64,000 nt of DNA from the NCBI RefSeq assembly GCF_021390395.1, contig NZ_JAJUWT010000002.1, positions 1 through 64,000 of the forward strand, given 5' to 3'. The position numbers were made by a program, and so were the translations under genes. Below are positions 33,020-42,894 of this stretch, piece by piece. The notes below the pieces were generated by a model, which was given only the letters and a program-made list of their open reading frames with translations, was not told the origin of the DNA and did not search any database. The stretch's first letter is position 1. Each line of letters starts with the position of its first letter. Source of the stretch: Saccharothrix sp. S26. Its GTDB lineage: Bacteria; Actinomycetota; Actinomycetes; Mycobacteriales; Pseudonocardiaceae.

Positions 33020-34021
33020 ATGCGTTCCGCCTTCGGCACGACCTTCGACGTCCCCCTCGGCTACCTGAACACGGCCGGCGTCGGCGTCCCCCCGACCCCC
33101 ACCGCCGACGCCGTCGCGGACGCCGTGCGCCGGTGGACCGCGGGCGCGGACGGCCCCGGCGCCGCCGACGAACACACCGCCACCGCCCGCGAGGCGTTCG
33201 GCCGACTCGTCGGCGTGCCGTCCGAACGCGTCGCCATGGGCGCGTCGGCGTCCCAGCTCGTCTCGCTGGTCGCCGCCGGCCTGCCCGCCGACGCCTCGGT
33301 CCTCGTCGCCCGCGGCGAGTTCACCAGCCTCACGTTCCCCTTCGCCGCCCGCGGCCTGCGGGTCACCGAAGTCGATCTCGACGAGATCGTGGCCGAGGCC
33401 GGCGCGCACGACCTCGTCGCCGTCAGCGTCGTGCAGTCCGCCGACGGACGCGTCGTCGACCTCGACGGCCTGCGCGCCACCGGCGTGCCGGTCCTGCTGG
33501 ACGCCTCCCAAGCCGTCGGCTGGCTGCCGCTGGACCTGCACTGGGCCGACTGGGTCGTGGCCATCGGCTACAAGTTCCTCCTGTCTCCCCGCGGCTGCGC
33601 CTGGCTCGCCTGCTCCCCGTCGGCCCTGGAACGCACGGTGCCCGTGGCCGCGAACTGGCACGCCGGCGAGGACCCGTGGGCCACCGTCTACGGTCTCCCG
33701 CTCCGGCTCGCCCGCGACGCCCGCCGCTTCGACCTCTCCCCGGTCTGGCTGGCGCAGTTCGGCGCGGCCGTCTCCCTGCCCTACCTCGCCTCGCTGGACC
33801 TGGCGGCCGTCCGCGACCACAACGTGGGGCTGGCCGACTCCCTGCTCACCGCCCTGGGCCTGCCGCCGCGCCACTCGGCGATCGTGTCCCTGGACCTCCC
33901 CGGCGACCGCCTGACCAGCGCCGGGGTGCGCTCCAGCGTCCGCGCCGGCCGCGTCCGCCTGGCGTTCCACCTGTACAACACGGCCGAGGACGTCGAGCAG
34001 GTGCTCAGGGCGCTCAACTGA
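33020..34021 (+). CDS. Class V aminotransferase-fold PLP enzyme
   Basis: A 333-residue PLP-dependent enzyme of the class V aminotransferase / cysteine desulfurase fold. LLDASQAVGWLPLDL supplies the PLP-ring aspartate, and Lys in AIGYKFLLSPRG is the probable Schiff-base lysine. WHAGEDPWATVYGLPLRLA follows. The chain is ~50 residues shorter than typical members and lacks a recognisable active-site cysteine loop, so I favour a lyase or transaminase rather than a desulfurase. ATG at 33020 lies 7 bases after the preceding stop. Confidence 0.85.
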   Translation: MRSAFGTTFDVPLGYLNTAGVGVPPTPTADAVADAVRRWTAGADGPGAADEHTATAREAFGRLVGVPSERVAMGASASQLVSLVAAGLPADASVLVARGEFTSLTFPFAARGLRVTEVDLDEIVAEAGAHDLVAVSVVQSADGRVVDLDGLRATGVPVLLDASQAVGWLPLDLHWADWVVAIGYKFLLSPRGCAWLACSPSALERTVPVAANWHAGEDPWATVYGLPLRLARDARRFDLSPVWLAQFGAAVSLPYLASLDLAAVRDHNVGLADSLLTALGLPPRHSAIVSLDLPGDRLTSAGVRSSVRAGRVRLAFHLYNTAEDVEQVLRALN

Positions 34022-34046
34022 CCCTCGTCCGTTACCGTGGGTCTTT

Positions 34047-34793
34047 GTGTCGGTTCCTCCCGAATCACCCGAAGAGGTGACCCAGCGGATCCCGCCCATC
34101 GGTCCCGCGGACACCGCGCCGCTGTGGCGGTCGGAGATCGGGCAGTTGGACTCGCTGCTGGGGTCACCACCACCCCGCCGCCCCGCGCCCGCCCCGGTGC
34201 GCTCGCGTCGCGGCCTGGTGCTCAAGGGCCTGGGCCTGCTCGGCGTAGCCGTGGTGTCCGGCCTGGTGTGGCTGGTCGTGATGCCGAAGGACACCCCGAC
34301 CGGCACGCCGGCGCCGACGTCCACGCCGGTGGGCGAGTTCGCGTTCACCCCGTCCCCCGACGTGCCCGAGCCGCTGAAGGACAGCGACTGCGCCCCGCAC
34401 GCCTACGGGCAGACCAAGACGTTCCTGACGAACACGCCGTGCCAACAGCTCACTCGCGGCCTGTACACAACCACCACCCCGGACGGGTTGACGGTTTACA
34501 CGTCCGTGTCAGTCGTGCGGATGAAGACGACCGAGGACGCCGCCAAGCTGAAGGACCTGACCACCCGCGACGGCACCGGCAACGTCAACGACCTCGTCAA
34601 GGACGGCGCGGTCCGCGTCCCGAACCTGACCACCCTGGCCAACGGCGGCTTCGCCGCCCGCCAGCAGGACCGCGACGTGATCATCATCGAGTCGGACTCG
34701 GTCAAGCACGCCCCCGACGAAGCCGCCCACAACGCACTGATGAAGCGGATCAGCAACGACGCCTTCCGCCTCGCCGCCGACCTGACCTCATAA
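34047..34793 (+). CDS. Single-pass membrane-anchored protein, unknown
   Basis: A 248-residue protein: a proline-rich cytoplasmic N-terminus (1-57), one helix (VLKGLGLLGVAVVSGLVWLVVM, about 58-79), a Thr/Pro linker, and an outer domain with two cysteines (SDCAP, TPCQQ), probably disulfide-bonded. The outer domain resembles in style the extracytoplasmic domains of the two 29-kb paralogues but I cannot align them by eye. GTG at 34047 has no ribosome site, but TACCGT lies 8 nt upstream, so the mRNA may be nearly leaderless. Confidence 0.68.
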   Translation: MSVPPESPEEVTQRIPPIGPADTAPLWRSEIGQLDSLLGSPPPRRPAPAPVRSRRGLVLKGLGLLGVAVVSGLVWLVVMPKDTPTGTPAPTSTPVGEFAFTPSPDVPEPLKDSDCAPHAYGQTKTFLTNTPCQQLTRGLYTTTTPDGLTVYTSVSVVRMKTTEDAAKLKDLTTRDGTGNVNDLVKDGAVRVPNLTTLANGGFAARQQDRDVIIIESDSVKHAPDEAAHNALMKRISNDAFRLAADLTS

Positions 34794-34822
34794 GCCCGCC
34801 CGTCCGGCGAGGACCCTCGTCC

Positions 34823-35257
34823 TCAGCCGACGCCCATCCCCGGCAACGCGATCGAGGTGGGCGCTACCCCCGCCACCTTCCGCCACCGCGTCGCCCGCAC
34901 CGCCGCCACCGTCAACGCGTCGAACGCCGACGTCCGCAACGCCGCGTCACCCGTCCGCTCCAACACCCCGCGCCACGCCGCGCACGCGTCCGTCTCCACC
35001 GTGATCAACGCCGCGATCGCCGACGCCGCGCTGTCCACCGGCTGGGGCGGCAGGTACGCCGCCGCCGGGGGCCGGGGCGTCGCGCCCGCGTCGCGCAACC
35101 ACCGCTCGGTCGCGTCCCGCCGCGCCCGGTGCGCCGTCGCGCCGTCCGCCACCGCCGCCGACTGCTGCGGCACCGTGATGAACGCGCTCACCAACCCGTA
35201 CGTCCACACCGCCGCGTGCTCCGCCGCCAACGCGTCCTGCACCGCGTCCACGCTCAC
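34823..35257 (-). CDS. Ferritin-like DUF4439 protein
   Basis: A 144-residue four-helix protein of the DUF4439 (ferritin-like) group. EHAAVWTYGLVSAF (about 11-24) and a second helix with RDATERWLRDAG, then ETDACAAWRGVLERTG, form the bundle. Only some of the carboxylates needed for a di-iron site are visible (E11, E near 67), so iron binding is uncertain. Its GTG overlaps the stop of the Tat lipoprotein by 4 bases, and such gene pairs recur in Actinobacteria, which suggests the two products work together at the envelope. Confidence 0.78.
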   Translation of the reverse strand: MSVDAVQDALAAEHAAVWTYGLVSAFITVPQQSAAVADGATAHRARRDATERWLRDAGATPRPPAAAYLPPQPVDSAASAIAALITVETDACAAWRGVLERTGDAALRTSAFDALTVAAVRATRWRKVAGVAPTSIALPGMGVG

Positions 35258-35697
35258 GACAACGCCTCCACCAAGCTCGCGCACCCGGCCGCCACCGAGG
35301 CGACCAACCCCACCCGGTGCGGCTCCACCGACGCCACCAGGTCACCCGCCTGCTTCTGCGCCGCCCGCAACGCGGGCACCAACGCCTCCCGCGTCGCACC
35401 GGCCGGCGGTGCCGCGGCGGCCGACGTCGTGGGCGGCGCGGACGACCCCGGCACGCGCGGCGTGGCGCGGTCGACCTCGGCCTGCAACCGGGTGGCGTGC
35501 TCGGTGCGCGCGGCGGCCGTCTCGCTCGCCCCGACGGCCGCGGCGAGCGCGGCGTCCGACAGCGCCGCCTTCACCAACTCCGCCAGCGGGTCCGGTGGCG
35601 GCGGAGGGGGAGGGGATGTGGTGCACGCGACTGCCAACGGCGCCGTGGCCGTCGCCAGCAGCACCGCGCGCCTGCTGAACGCCGTTCTTCCGATCAC
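35254..35697 (-). CDS. Probable Tat-exported lipoprotein
   Basis: A 147-residue protein with a twin-arginine signal (FSRRAVLLATATAPLAVAC), where SRRAVLL is the Tat motif and LAVAC the lipobox, so the mature chain starts at Cys25 and is lipid-anchored. A proline run (eight Pro) follows, then helical Ala-rich sequence with Glu/Thr and one late cysteine. No family is named. Start GTG at 35697. It forms a two-gene operon with the ferritin-like gene and is divergent from rimP by 170 bases. Confidence 0.72.
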   Translation of the reverse strand: MIGRTAFSRRAVLLATATAPLAVACTTSPPPPPPPDPLAELVKAALSDAALAAAVGASETAAARTEHATRLQAEVDRATPRVPGSSAPPTTSAAAAPPAGATREALVPALRAAQKQAGDLVASVEPHRVGLVASVAAGCASLVEALS

Positions 35698-35867
35698 GTG
35701 TCCCGATCCTGCCAGAGCCGCGCGGCCCTCCGGTCGCCGCCGCGCGATCGCCCGTGGCACGTGTGAGCCCGCCGAACGAGATAGTCTGGGCGACCACGGC
35801 CGGCGAAGTGCAGCGTCGGCCGGGGTTGCCGTGCCCTCTGCACTCGAAGAGAACTTGGAGTCACCAC

Positions 35868-36392
35868 GTGTCCAGCCCGCCGCGCGGAGAACTCGCCGCG
35901 CAGCTAGCACCCGTCGTGCGCGAGGCGGTCGAGGCGATCGGCTTCGACCTCGAGACGCTCGACGTGAACCAGGCTGGGCGTCGCAGGCTGGTCAAGGTGG
36001 TCGTGGACGGCGACGAGGGGATCGGGCTGGACGAGGTGGCGCAGGCCAGCCGCGCCGTGTCCGCCGCCCTCGACGCCCACGAGCACCTGATCGCCGGGCC
36101 GTACACGCTCGAGGTCACCTCGCCCGGCGCGGACCGCCCGCTCACCAAGCCTCGCCACTGGAAGCGCAACCGGCTGCGCCTGGTGAAGGTCAAGCAGCCG
36201 GAGCAGGTTGAGTGGTTCGGCCGGGTCGGCGACGCCGACGACACCGGCGTCGTGCTGCTGGTCAAGGGCGAGCTGCGCCGCGTCGAGTACCGGACGATCG
36301 AGCGCGCCGTCGTCGAAGTCGAGTTCAAGCAGCCGCCGGTCGAAGAGCTCGCGCTCCTCGAAGGCAAGCACCTGGAGGAGGAGTCGGAGTGA
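35868..36392 (+). CDS. rimP: Ribosome maturation factor RimP
   Basis: Needed for 30S subunit assembly. The 174-residue length fits, with the N-terminal alpha/beta domain ([17 protein letters not shown], about 18-34) and the [14 protein letters not shown] segment near residue 82, then the C-terminal beta domain. GTG at 35868 is preceded by GGAG 7 nt upstream. It is the first gene of the conserved rimP-nusA-ylxR-infB operon, and TAGTCT near 35784 may be its -10 box. Its stop overlaps nusA's GTG by 4 bases. Confidence 0.93.
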   Translation: MSSPPRGELAAQLAPVVREAVEAIGFDLETLDVNQAGRRRLVKVVVDGDEGIGLDEVAQASRAVSAALDAHEHLIAGPYTLEVTSPGADRPLTKPRHWKRNRLRLVKVKQPEQVEWFGRVGDADDTGVVLLVKGELRRVEYRTIERAVVEVEFKQPPVEELALLEGKHLEEESE

Positions 36393-37411
36393 ACGTCGAC
36401 ATCGCCGCTCTCAGGGCGATCGAACGGGACAAGGACATCCCCTTCGACACCGTCCTCGAAGCCATCGAGACCGCCCTGCTGACCGCCTACAAGCACACCG
36501 AGGGCCACCACTCGCACTCGCGCGTGGAAATCGACCGCAAGACCGGCGTGGTGCGCGTGCTCGCGCAGGAGCTCAACCCGGACGGCACCGTGGCCGAGGA
36601 GTGGGACGACACCCCCGAGGGGTTCGGCCGCATCGCCGCCACCACCGCCCGCCAGGTCATCCTCCAGCGCCTGCGCGACGCCGAGCACGAGCGCACGTTC
36701 GGCGAGTTCTCCGCCAAGGAGGGCGAGATCATCGCGGGCGTGGTGCAGCGCGACGCCCGCGCCAACGCGCGCGGCATGGTCGTCGTCCAGATAGGGGACA
36801 CCGAAGGCGTGCTGCCGCCCGCCGAGCAGGTGCCCGGCGAGTCCTACGAGCACGGCTCGCGGCTCAAGTGCTACGTCGTGGGCGTGTCGCGCGGCGCGCG
36901 CGGCCCGCAGATCACCCTGTCGCGCACCCACCCGAACCTGGTGCGCCGCCTGTTCGCGCTCGAGGTGCCCGAGATCGCCGACGGCACCGTGGAGATCCCC
37001 GCGGTGGCACGTGAGGCAGGTCACCGTTCGAAGATCGCGGTCCGCACCACCGTCCCCGGCGTCAACGCCAAGGGCGCGTGCATCGGCCCGATGGGTGCCC
37101 GGGTGCGCAACGTCATGAGCGAGCTGGCCGGTGAGAAGATCGACATCATCGACCACTCCGACGACCCGGCCACGTTCGTCGGGAATGCCTTGTCACCGGC
37201 GAAGGTTGTATCCGTGCGGGTGCTCGACGAGCGCGCCAAGACGGCACGGGTCGTGGTCCCGGACTTCCAGCTCTCCCTCGCCATCGGCAAGGAGGGCCAG
37301 AACGCCCGGCTGGCCGCTCGGCTCACCGGTTGGCGCATCGACATCCGCAGTGATGCGGAGGCCGGCGGGTCCGCTCCGGCGGGCGCGGCGACATCCGGTT
37401 CGGCTGAATAG
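36389..37411 (+). CDS. nusA: Transcription termination/antitermination factor NusA
   Basis: Binds RNA polymerase and nascent RNA to control pausing, termination and antitermination. The 340-residue protein has the N-terminal polymerase-binding domain (1-130), an S1 domain with [14 protein letters not shown], and two KH domains with GPMGARV and [13 protein letters not shown], as expected for the short actinobacterial form without the acidic repeats of E. coli NusA. It starts on a GTGA overlap with rimP and is followed 22 bases later by ylxR. Confidence 0.96.
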   Translation: MNVDIAALRAIERDKDIPFDTVLEAIETALLTAYKHTEGHHSHSRVEIDRKTGVVRVLAQELNPDGTVAEEWDDTPEGFGRIAATTARQVILQRLRDAEHERTFGEFSAKEGEIIAGVVQRDARANARGMVVVQIGDTEGVLPPAEQVPGESYEHGSRLKCYVVGVSRGARGPQITLSRTHPNLVRRLFALEVPEIADGTVEIPAVAREAGHRSKIAVRTTVPGVNAKGACIGPMGARVRNVMSELAGEKIDIIDHSDDPATFVGNALSPAKVVSVRVLDERAKTARVVVPDFQLSLAIGKEGQNARLAARLTGWRIDIRSDAEAGGSAPAGAATSGSAE

Positions 37412-37433
37412 GCAACAGGGGATAGACTTCTCA

Positions 37434-37778
37434 GTGGTTCAACGTCGGGGATCGGATCTCACGCACATCGGCCCGGTTCGTACGTGCATCGGATGCCGCG
37501 CTCGGACGTTGCCCTCCGAGCTGCTGCGCGTGGTGGTCGTGGACGGGGCTGTGGTCCCGGACACACGACGACGGTTGCCCGGTAGGGGTGCATGGCTGCA
37601 CCCCGATCCGGACTGCCTCCGCAACGCCGAGAAGCGGCGAGCGTTCCCCAGGGCCTTCCGGGTCCAGGGTCCGCTCGACGTGGACCGGGTGCGCGGACAC
37701 CTCGCGCAGGTGGGGAAGGAGGTCGCGGGATCGCCCCGCGACCAGCAGGAAGCAAGGAAGCAGGTCGACCCGTCATGA
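37434..37778 (+). CDS. ylxR: YlxR (DUF448) RNA-binding protein
   Basis: A 114-residue basic protein of the YlxR family between nusA and infB in most Gram-positive genomes. VRTCIGCRAR (about 14-23) is the family signature and GRGAWLHPDPDCL follows. The B. subtilis relative RnpM associates with and modulates RNase P. The actinobacterial version here has a longer C-terminus (~25 residues of charged sequence). GTG at 37434 is annotated. An upstream GGGGAT serves as a loosely spaced ribosome site. Confidence 0.88.
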   Translation: MVQRRGSDLTHIGPVRTCIGCRARTLPSELLRVVVVDGAVVPDTRRRLPGRGAWLHPDPDCLRNAEKRRAFPRAFRVQGPLDVDRVRGHLAQVGKEVAGSPRDQQEARKQVDPS

Positions 37779-37866
37779 GTCAGCCGTGAAGCTGAAGACA
37801 TGAACGCGCGACGTTAAGACGAGGTCGACGGGACTTGCCCGCCGGCCTCCCTCACAGAGGAGTGCA

Positions 37867-40800
37867 GTGGCAGGTAAGGCCCGCGTGCACGAGCTCGCCA
37901 AAGAGCTCGGTGTCACGAGTAAAGAACTACTGAGCAAGCTCGCCGACCAGGGCGAATACGTGAAGTCCGCGTCCAGCACCGTCGAGGCCCCGGTGGCCCG
38001 ACGGCTCCGTGACGCCTACGCCAAGGGCGAGTCGAAGCCCAAGCCGGCGGGCGCCCGCCCGGCCCCGCCGAAGCCCGCCCCGTCCGCGACGGGCGGCTCG
38101 GGCGAGACCCGGACCGACGCGACCCCGCGCCCGCAGGTCCCGGCCGGCAAGCCGGGTCCGCGTCCCGTGCCCGGTCCCAAGCCGATGGCGCCCAAGCCGG
38201 TGGCCAAGCCCGCCGCGCCGGCGCCCGCGACGCCCGCGGCCCCGGCCGCGCCCGCCGCGCAGCCCCAGGCCCCGGCCGCGGCCTCGGCCCCGGCGCCCAC
38301 CCAGGCGCCGAAGCCGGCCGTCGTGCCGCAGCCGCAGCAGCCCCAGCAGCCGCAGCAGGCGCCGAAGACCGGTGGTCCCGGCCCTCGGCCCGGCCCCCGC
38401 GCGCCGCAGCAGCAGCCCGCGGCCGCGCAGAACACCCCGTCCGTGGTCCCGCCGCGCCCGCAGGCTCCCAAGCCCGCCGGCCCGCGGCCCCCGCGTCCGG
38501 GCAACAACCCGTTCGGCGTCGGCGGTGGCGCTCCCGCGCCGCGTCCGCAGGCACCGCGCCCGGCCGCGCCGGGTGGCGGCGAGCGGCCGTCCGGCCCCAA
38601 GCCCGGTGACTCGCGTCCGGCAGGCCCCCGTCCGGGTGGCTCCGGCGGCGGTCCCGGCGGTCCCCGGCCCAACCCCGGCAACATGCCGCCCCGGCCGAAC
38701 CCGGGCATGATGCCCGGTCGCCCGGCGCCCCGCCCCGGTGGCGGCGGCGGCGGTCGTGGCCCCGGTGGTCCCGGTGGCGGCGGCGGTGGCCGCGGTCCCG
38801 GTGGCGGCGGCGGTCGTCCCGGTGGTGGCGGTGGCGGCGGCTTCCGTCCCGGTGGTGGCGGTGGCGCCGGTGGCGGCTTCCGCCCCGGTGGTGGCGGTGG
38901 CGGCGGCGGTGGCTTCCGTCCCGGCGGCGGTGGTGGCGGCGGCGGTGGCGCACCGGCCGGTGGTGGCGGCGGTTTCCGCGGTCGTCCCGGTGGTGGCGGT
39001 CCCGGTGGACGCGGCGGTGCCGCGGGTGCCTTCGGCCGTCCCGGTGGTCCGGCGCGTCGCGGCCGCAAGTCGAAGCGGCAGAAGCGGCAGGAGTACATGG
39101 ACAACATGCAGGCGCCGTCGGTCGGTGGCGTCCGCCTGCCCAAGGGCAACGGCGAGACGATCCGCCTGCCGCGTGGCGCCTCGCTGACCGACTTCGCCGA
39201 CAAGATCAACGCCAACCCGGCCTCGCTGGTGCAGGTGTTGTTCCACCTCGGCGAGATGGTCACCGCGACGCAGTCCGTCTCCGACGAGATCCTGGAGCTG
39301 CTCGGCTCCGAGATGAACTACAACGTGCAGGTCGTGTCCCCCGAGGAGGAGGACCGCGAGCTGCTGGAGACGTTCGACATCACCTACGGCGACGACGCCG
39401 GCGGCGAGGAGGACCTCCAGATCCGTCCGCCGGTCGTGACCGTCATGGGTCACGTCGACCACGGCAAGACGCGCCTGTTGGACACCATCCGCAAGGCGAA
39501 GGTCGCCGAGGGCGAGGCCGGTGGCATCACCCAGCACATCGGCGCCTACCAGGTCCGCACGGAGCTGGAGGGCAACGAGCGCCTCATCACCTTCATCGAC
39601 ACCCCGGGTCACGAGGCGTTCACCGCCATGCGTGCGCGTGGTGCGAACTCGACCGACATCGCGGTCATCGTGGTGGCGGCCGACGACGGCGTGATGCCGC
39701 AGACGGTGGAGGCGATCAACCACGCCCAGGCGGCCAACGCGCCGATCGTGGTCGCGGTCAACAAGATCGACAAGGAGGGGGCCAACCCCGCCAAGATCCG
39801 CCAGCAGCTCACCGAGTACGGGCTGGTCGCCGAGGAGTACGGCGGCGACACCATGTTCGTCGACATCTCGGCGAAGCAGGGCATCAACATCGACGGCCTG
39901 CTGGAAGCGATCCTGCTGACCGCCGACGCCTCGCTCGACCTGCGGGCCAACCCGGAGATGGAGGCGCAGGGCGTCGCCATCGAGGCGCACCTCGACCGCG
40001 GTCGCGGTCCGGTCGCCACGGTGCTGGTGCAGCGCGGCACGCTCCGCGTGGGTGACTCGATCGTGGCGGGCGCCGCCTACGGTCGCGTGCGCCGCATGGT
40101 GGACGAGCACGGCGTGGACGTCACCGAGGCGACCCCGTCGCGTCCGGTGCAGGTCATCGGTCTGACGTCGGTGCCCGGCGCGGGTGACACGTTCCTCGTG
40201 GTGGAGGAGGACCGGGTGGCGCGGCAGATCGCCGAGCGCCGCCAGGCCCGCAACCGCAACGCGATGAACGCCGCGAAGCGCAAGCGCGTCAGCCTGGAGG
40301 ACCTGGACGCCGCGCTGAAGGAGACCAGCCAGCTCACCTTGATCATCAAGGGTGACAACTCGGGTACCGTCGAGGCCCTCGAGGACGCGCTCATGAAGAT
40401 CGAGGTCGGCGACGACGTCGAGCTGCGGGTCATCCACCGCGGTGTCGGTGGCATCACCGAAGGCGACATCAACCTCGCCGTCGCGGGTAGCGCCATCGTC
40501 CTGGGCTTCAACGTCCGGGCCGAGGGCAAGGCCACCGAGCTCGCCAACCGCGAGGGCGTGGACGTCCGCTACTACACGGTGATCTACCAGGCGATCGACG
40601 AGATCGAGCAGGCCCTCAAGGGCATGCTCAAGCCGGAGTACGAAGAGGTCCAGCTGGGCCGCGCGGAGGTCCGCGAGGTCTTCAAGTCCTCCAAGGTCGG
40701 CACGATCGCGGGTTGCCTCGTGATGTCGGGCGAGATCCGGCGCAACGCCCGGGCCCGCCTGCTGCGCGACAACAACGTCGTGCAGGAGAACCTGCCGATC

Positions 40801-40941
40801 AGCTCGCTGCGCCGGTTCAAGGACGACGCGACCGAGGTCCGCGAGGGCTTCGAATGTGGTCTGACGCTCGGCAACTACAGCGACCTGAAGGTCGGCGACA
40901 TCATCGAGACGTTCGAGATGCGCGAGAAGCCGCGCGTCTGA
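37867..40941 (+). CDS. infB: Translation initiation factor IF-2
   Basis: GTPase that brings initiator tRNA to the ribosome. It has 1024 residues. After an IF2_N helix (1-45), residues ~45-405 are Pro/Ala/Gln-rich and then very Gly-rich (roughly 290-395), probably disordered. The second N-terminal domain follows ([21 protein letters not shown]). The G domain begins at [12 protein letters not shown] (G528 region), with DTPGH and NKIDK. Domain II and the C-terminal formyl-methionine domain close the chain. AGAGGAG precedes GTG at 37867. It is longer than most bacterial IF-2, mainly from the Gly-rich part. Confidence 0.96.
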   Translation: MAGKARVHELAKELGVTSKELLSKLADQGEYVKSASSTVEAPVARRLRDAYAKGESKPKPAGARPAPPKPAPSATGGSGETRTDATPRPQVPAGKPGPRPVPGPKPMAPKPVAKPAAPAPATPAAPAAPAAQPQAPAAASAPAPTQAPKPAVVPQPQQPQQPQQAPKTGGPGPRPGPRAPQQQPAAAQNTPSVVPPRPQAPKPAGPRPPRPGNNPFGVGGGAPAPRPQAPRPAAPGGGERPSGPKPGDSRPAGPRPGGSGGGPGGPRPNPGNMPPRPNPGMMPGRPAPRPGGGGGGRGPGGPGGGGGGRGPGGGGGRPGGGGGGGFRPGGGGGAGGGFRPGGGGGGGGGFRPGGGGGGGGGAPAGGGGGFRGRPGGGGPGGRGGAAGAFGRPGGPARRGRKSKRQKRQEYMDNMQAPSVGGVRLPKGNGETIRLPRGASLTDFADKINANPASLVQVLFHLGEMVTATQSVSDEILELLGSEMNYNVQVVSPEEEDRELLETFDITYGDDAGGEEDLQIRPPVVTVMGHVDHGKTRLLDTIRKAKVAEGEAGGITQHIGAYQVRTELEGNERLITFIDTPGHEAFTAMRARGANSTDIAVIVVAADDGVMPQTVEAINHAQAANAPIVVAVNKIDKEGANPAKIRQQLTEYGLVAEEYGGDTMFVDISAKQGINIDGLLEAILLTADASLDLRANPEMEAQGVAIEAHLDRGRGPVATVLVQRGTLRVGDSIVAGAAYGRVRRMVDEHGVDVTEATPSRPVQVIGLTSVPGAGDTFLVVEEDRVARQIAERRQARNRNAMNAAKRKRVSLEDLDAALKETSQLTLIIKGDNSGTVEALEDALMKIEVGDDVELRVIHRGVGGITEGDINLAVAGSAIVLGFNVRAEGKATELANREGVDVRYYTVIYQAIDEIEQALKGMLKPEYEEVQLGRAEVREVFKSSKVGTIAGCLVMSGEIRRNARARLLRDNNVVQENLPISSLRRFKDDATEVREGFECGLTLGNYSDLKVGDIIETFEMREKPRV

Positions 40942-40960
40942 TCGTCCTGACGTGAGGTGC

Positions 40961-40984
40961 GGGGCCGTCGAGACCGGCGGCCCC
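40961..40984 (+). terminator. Weak hairpin after infB
   Basis: GGGGCC (40961-40966) pairs with GGCCCC (40979-40984) 19 bases after the infB stop. Since ylxP and rbfA follow closely, partial termination or RNA protection is more likely than a full stop. Confidence 0.4.
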
Positions 40985-41013
40985 CCACCCCCGGACACCC
41001 CTGGTGATCATCT

Positions 41014-41310
41014 GTGTTCGTCGGTGCCCTTGAGCTGGACGTGCTGTTGGGCGACGTCCACTCGTTGAAGCAGAAGCGGTCCGCGGTCCGGCCGATCGTG
41101 GCCGAGCTGCGCCGCAAGTTCGAGGTGTCGGTCGCCGAGGCGGGTCATCTGGACCTGCACCGCCGGGCCCTGATCGGAGTGGCGGCCGTCGCCGCCGACG
41201 CCGAGCATGTGAGGGACGTGCTGGCCGCCTGCGAGCGGCTGGTGGCCGGACGGCCCGAGTTGGAACTTCTCTCCGCCCGCCACAGGCTGGTCGGGCCGGA
41301 GGACGACTAG
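41014..41310 (+). CDS. ylxP: YlxP (DUF503) protein
   Basis: A 98-residue DUF503 protein, usually placed between infB and rbfA. FVGALELDVLLGDVHSLKQKRS opens the conserved domain and VAEAGHLDLHRRALIGVA continues it. The function is unknown, but the fixed position implies a role in translation or ribosome assembly. Start GTG at 41014, followed by rbfA 51 bases after its stop. Confidence 0.9.
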   Translation: MFVGALELDVLLGDVHSLKQKRSAVRPIVAELRRKFEVSVAEAGHLDLHRRALIGVAAVAADAEHVRDVLAACERLVAGRPELELLSARHRLVGPEDD

Positions 41311-41361
41311 CAGAACGCCGCCCCTGGTGGCGGCACATCGCAACGACAGGAGGGGAGCGCC

Positions 41362-41811
41362 GTGGCCGACCAGGCACGGGCTCGCAAGCTGGCCAAGCGG
41401 ATCTCGCAGATCGTGGCTTCCGCGCTGGAGCACGAGGTGAAGGACCCGCGGCTGGCCCGCGTCACCATCACGGACACGAGGGTGACCGGCGACCTGCACG
41501 ACGCGACGATCTACTACACCGTGCTCGGCGAGCGGCTGGACTCCGAGCCGGATCTCGCGGGCGCGGCCGCGGCGCTGGAGAGCGCCAAGGGCGTGCTGCG
41601 CACCATGGTCGGCCAGCAGACCGGTGTCCGGTTCACGCCGACCCTGTCGTTCGTCACCGACACCGTGCCCGACGAGGCGCGTCGGATGGACGAGCTGCTG
41701 GCCCGGGCACGGGAGCTGGACGCCGAGGTGGCGCGCATCGCGCACGGTGCCGAACCCGCGGGCGAGCCGGACCCGTACAAGCCTCCGCGCGAGGCCGAGG
41801 ACGCCGACTAG
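41362..41811 (+). CDS. rbfA: 30S ribosome-binding factor RbfA
   Basis: Assists 16S rRNA 5' end maturation and late 30S assembly, and is cold-shock related. The 149-residue KH-like domain protein shows [26 protein letters not shown] (N-terminal helix), [23 protein letters not shown] and [24 protein letters not shown], all standard. The C-terminal ~25 residues are acidic/Pro-rich as in other actinobacteria. AGGAGGGG is close to GTG at 41362. Immediately upstream of the DHH phosphoesterase. Confidence 0.94.
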   Translation: MADQARARKLAKRISQIVASALEHEVKDPRLARVTITDTRVTGDLHDATIYYTVLGERLDSEPDLAGAAAALESAKGVLRTMVGQQTGVRFTPTLSFVTDTVPDEARRMDELLARARELDAEVARIAHGAEPAGEPDPYKPPREAEDAD

Positions 41812-41821
41812 CGTTCTCGTC

Positions 41822-42874
41822 GTGCACAACGATCCGAGCTTGATCGACCCGGGACCGCCCGACCGCGCGGTCGGCGCCGTCCGCCCGGTCGACGACCTGG
41901 GCGCGGACCTCGCCGAGGCCGCCCGCGTCCTGTCCGCCGCCACCGACGTGACGCTGCTGGCGCACGTGAACCCCGACGCGGACGCGTTGGGCAGCGCGTT
42001 GGCGCTGGGGTTGGCCCTGCACCGGCGCGGGGTGACCGTGCGGGTGTCGTTCGGGGCGCCGGACGAGGTGCCGGAGACGTTGCGCGGCCTGGACGTGGCC
42101 GGGCTGCTGGTGCCGGCGTCGGCCGTGCCCGCCGCGCCGCCCGTGCTGGTCGCGTTGGACACGGGCAGTGTCGGGCGGCTCGGTCCGTTGGCCGATCGGG
42201 TGTCGACCGCCGGTGTGGTCGTGGTGCTGGACCACCATGTGTCGAACCCCCGGTTCGGGCACGTGAACGTGGTGGACGACCGGGCCGAGGCGACCGCGCT
42301 CGTGGTGCTTCGGCTGTTGGACGAGCTGGGCGTGGAGCTGGACGAGCCGGTGGCCCGCTGCGTGTACGCGGGCCTGGTGACCGACACGCGGTCGTTCCGG
42401 CACGCGTCGGCGACGACGCACGAGGTGGCGGCCCGGCTGCTCGCGGCCGGGGTGGACGCCGAGGCGGTGGCCCGGCCGTTGATGGACTCTCACCCGTTCG
42501 GGTATCTCGGGATGTTGGCGAAGGTGCTCAGCCGGGCGTGCCTGGAGCGTGAGGCCGCGGGCGGGCTGGGGTTCGTGCACGCCGTCGTGACGCTGGAGGA
42601 CGCCTCCGGGCTGCGGCCCGAGGAGGTGGAGAGCGTGGTCGACCTGGTGCGCACCACGGCCGAGGCCGAGGTGGCGGCGGTGCTGAAGGAGCTGCGGCCG
42701 TCGTCGTGGTCGGTGTCGTTGCGCGCGGTGAGCCGGGTGGACGTGCGCGAGGTGGCGCAGCTGCTCGGCGGCGGTGGCCACCGGCTGGCCGCGGGCTTCA
42801 CCGCCACCGGCGCGGCCGACGAGGTGCTGGCGAACCTGCGCGCGGCCCTGGAGACCGTGACCGCGGCGTCCTGA
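41822..42874 (+). CDS. DHH-family phosphoesterase (NrnA-like)
   Basis: A 350-residue DHH/DHHA1 protein of the NrnA type, which hydrolyses nanoRNAs and/or pAp or cyclic-dinucleotide products. The N-terminal metal site shows HVNPDADALGSALAL (about 49-63), then DHHVS and TDTRSFRHASATT, and the C-terminal DHHA1 substrate domain ends with LGGGGHRLAAGF. It directly follows rbfA, a usual actinobacterial order. TAGCGT spans the rbfA stop 7 nt before its GTG, suggesting an internal leaderless promoter. Confidence 0.9.
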   Translation: MHNDPSLIDPGPPDRAVGAVRPVDDLGADLAEAARVLSAATDVTLLAHVNPDADALGSALALGLALHRRGVTVRVSFGAPDEVPETLRGLDVAGLLVPASAVPAAPPVLVALDTGSVGRLGPLADRVSTAGVVVVLDHHVSNPRFGHVNVVDDRAEATALVVLRLLDELGVELDEPVARCVYAGLVTDTRSFRHASATTHEVAARLLAAGVDAEAVARPLMDSHPFGYLGMLAKVLSRACLEREAAGGLGFVHAVVTLEDASGLRPEEVESVVDLVRTTAEAEVAAVLKELRPSSWSVSLRAVSRVDVREVAQLLGGGGHRLAAGFTATGAADEVLANLRAALETVTAAS

Positions 42875-42894
42875 GCGTTGAATTCGGGTGTTCC

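Noticed and set aside
33020-34021. EgtE (ergothioneine) or cysteine desulfurase
   Set aside because: No egtA-D genes nearby and no active-site cysteine loop; only the general class V fold is supported.
38700-39060. Apparent tandem repeat of GGTGGCGGC-type units that could be taken for an array
   Set aside because: It is the Gly-rich coding part of infB; no spacers or palindromic repeats as in CRISPR.
37927-40998. Open frame of more than 1000 codons on the strand opposite infB
   Set aside because: An artefact of GC-rich codon structure. Its protein is a low-complexity mirror of infB, while infB has all IF-2 motifs.
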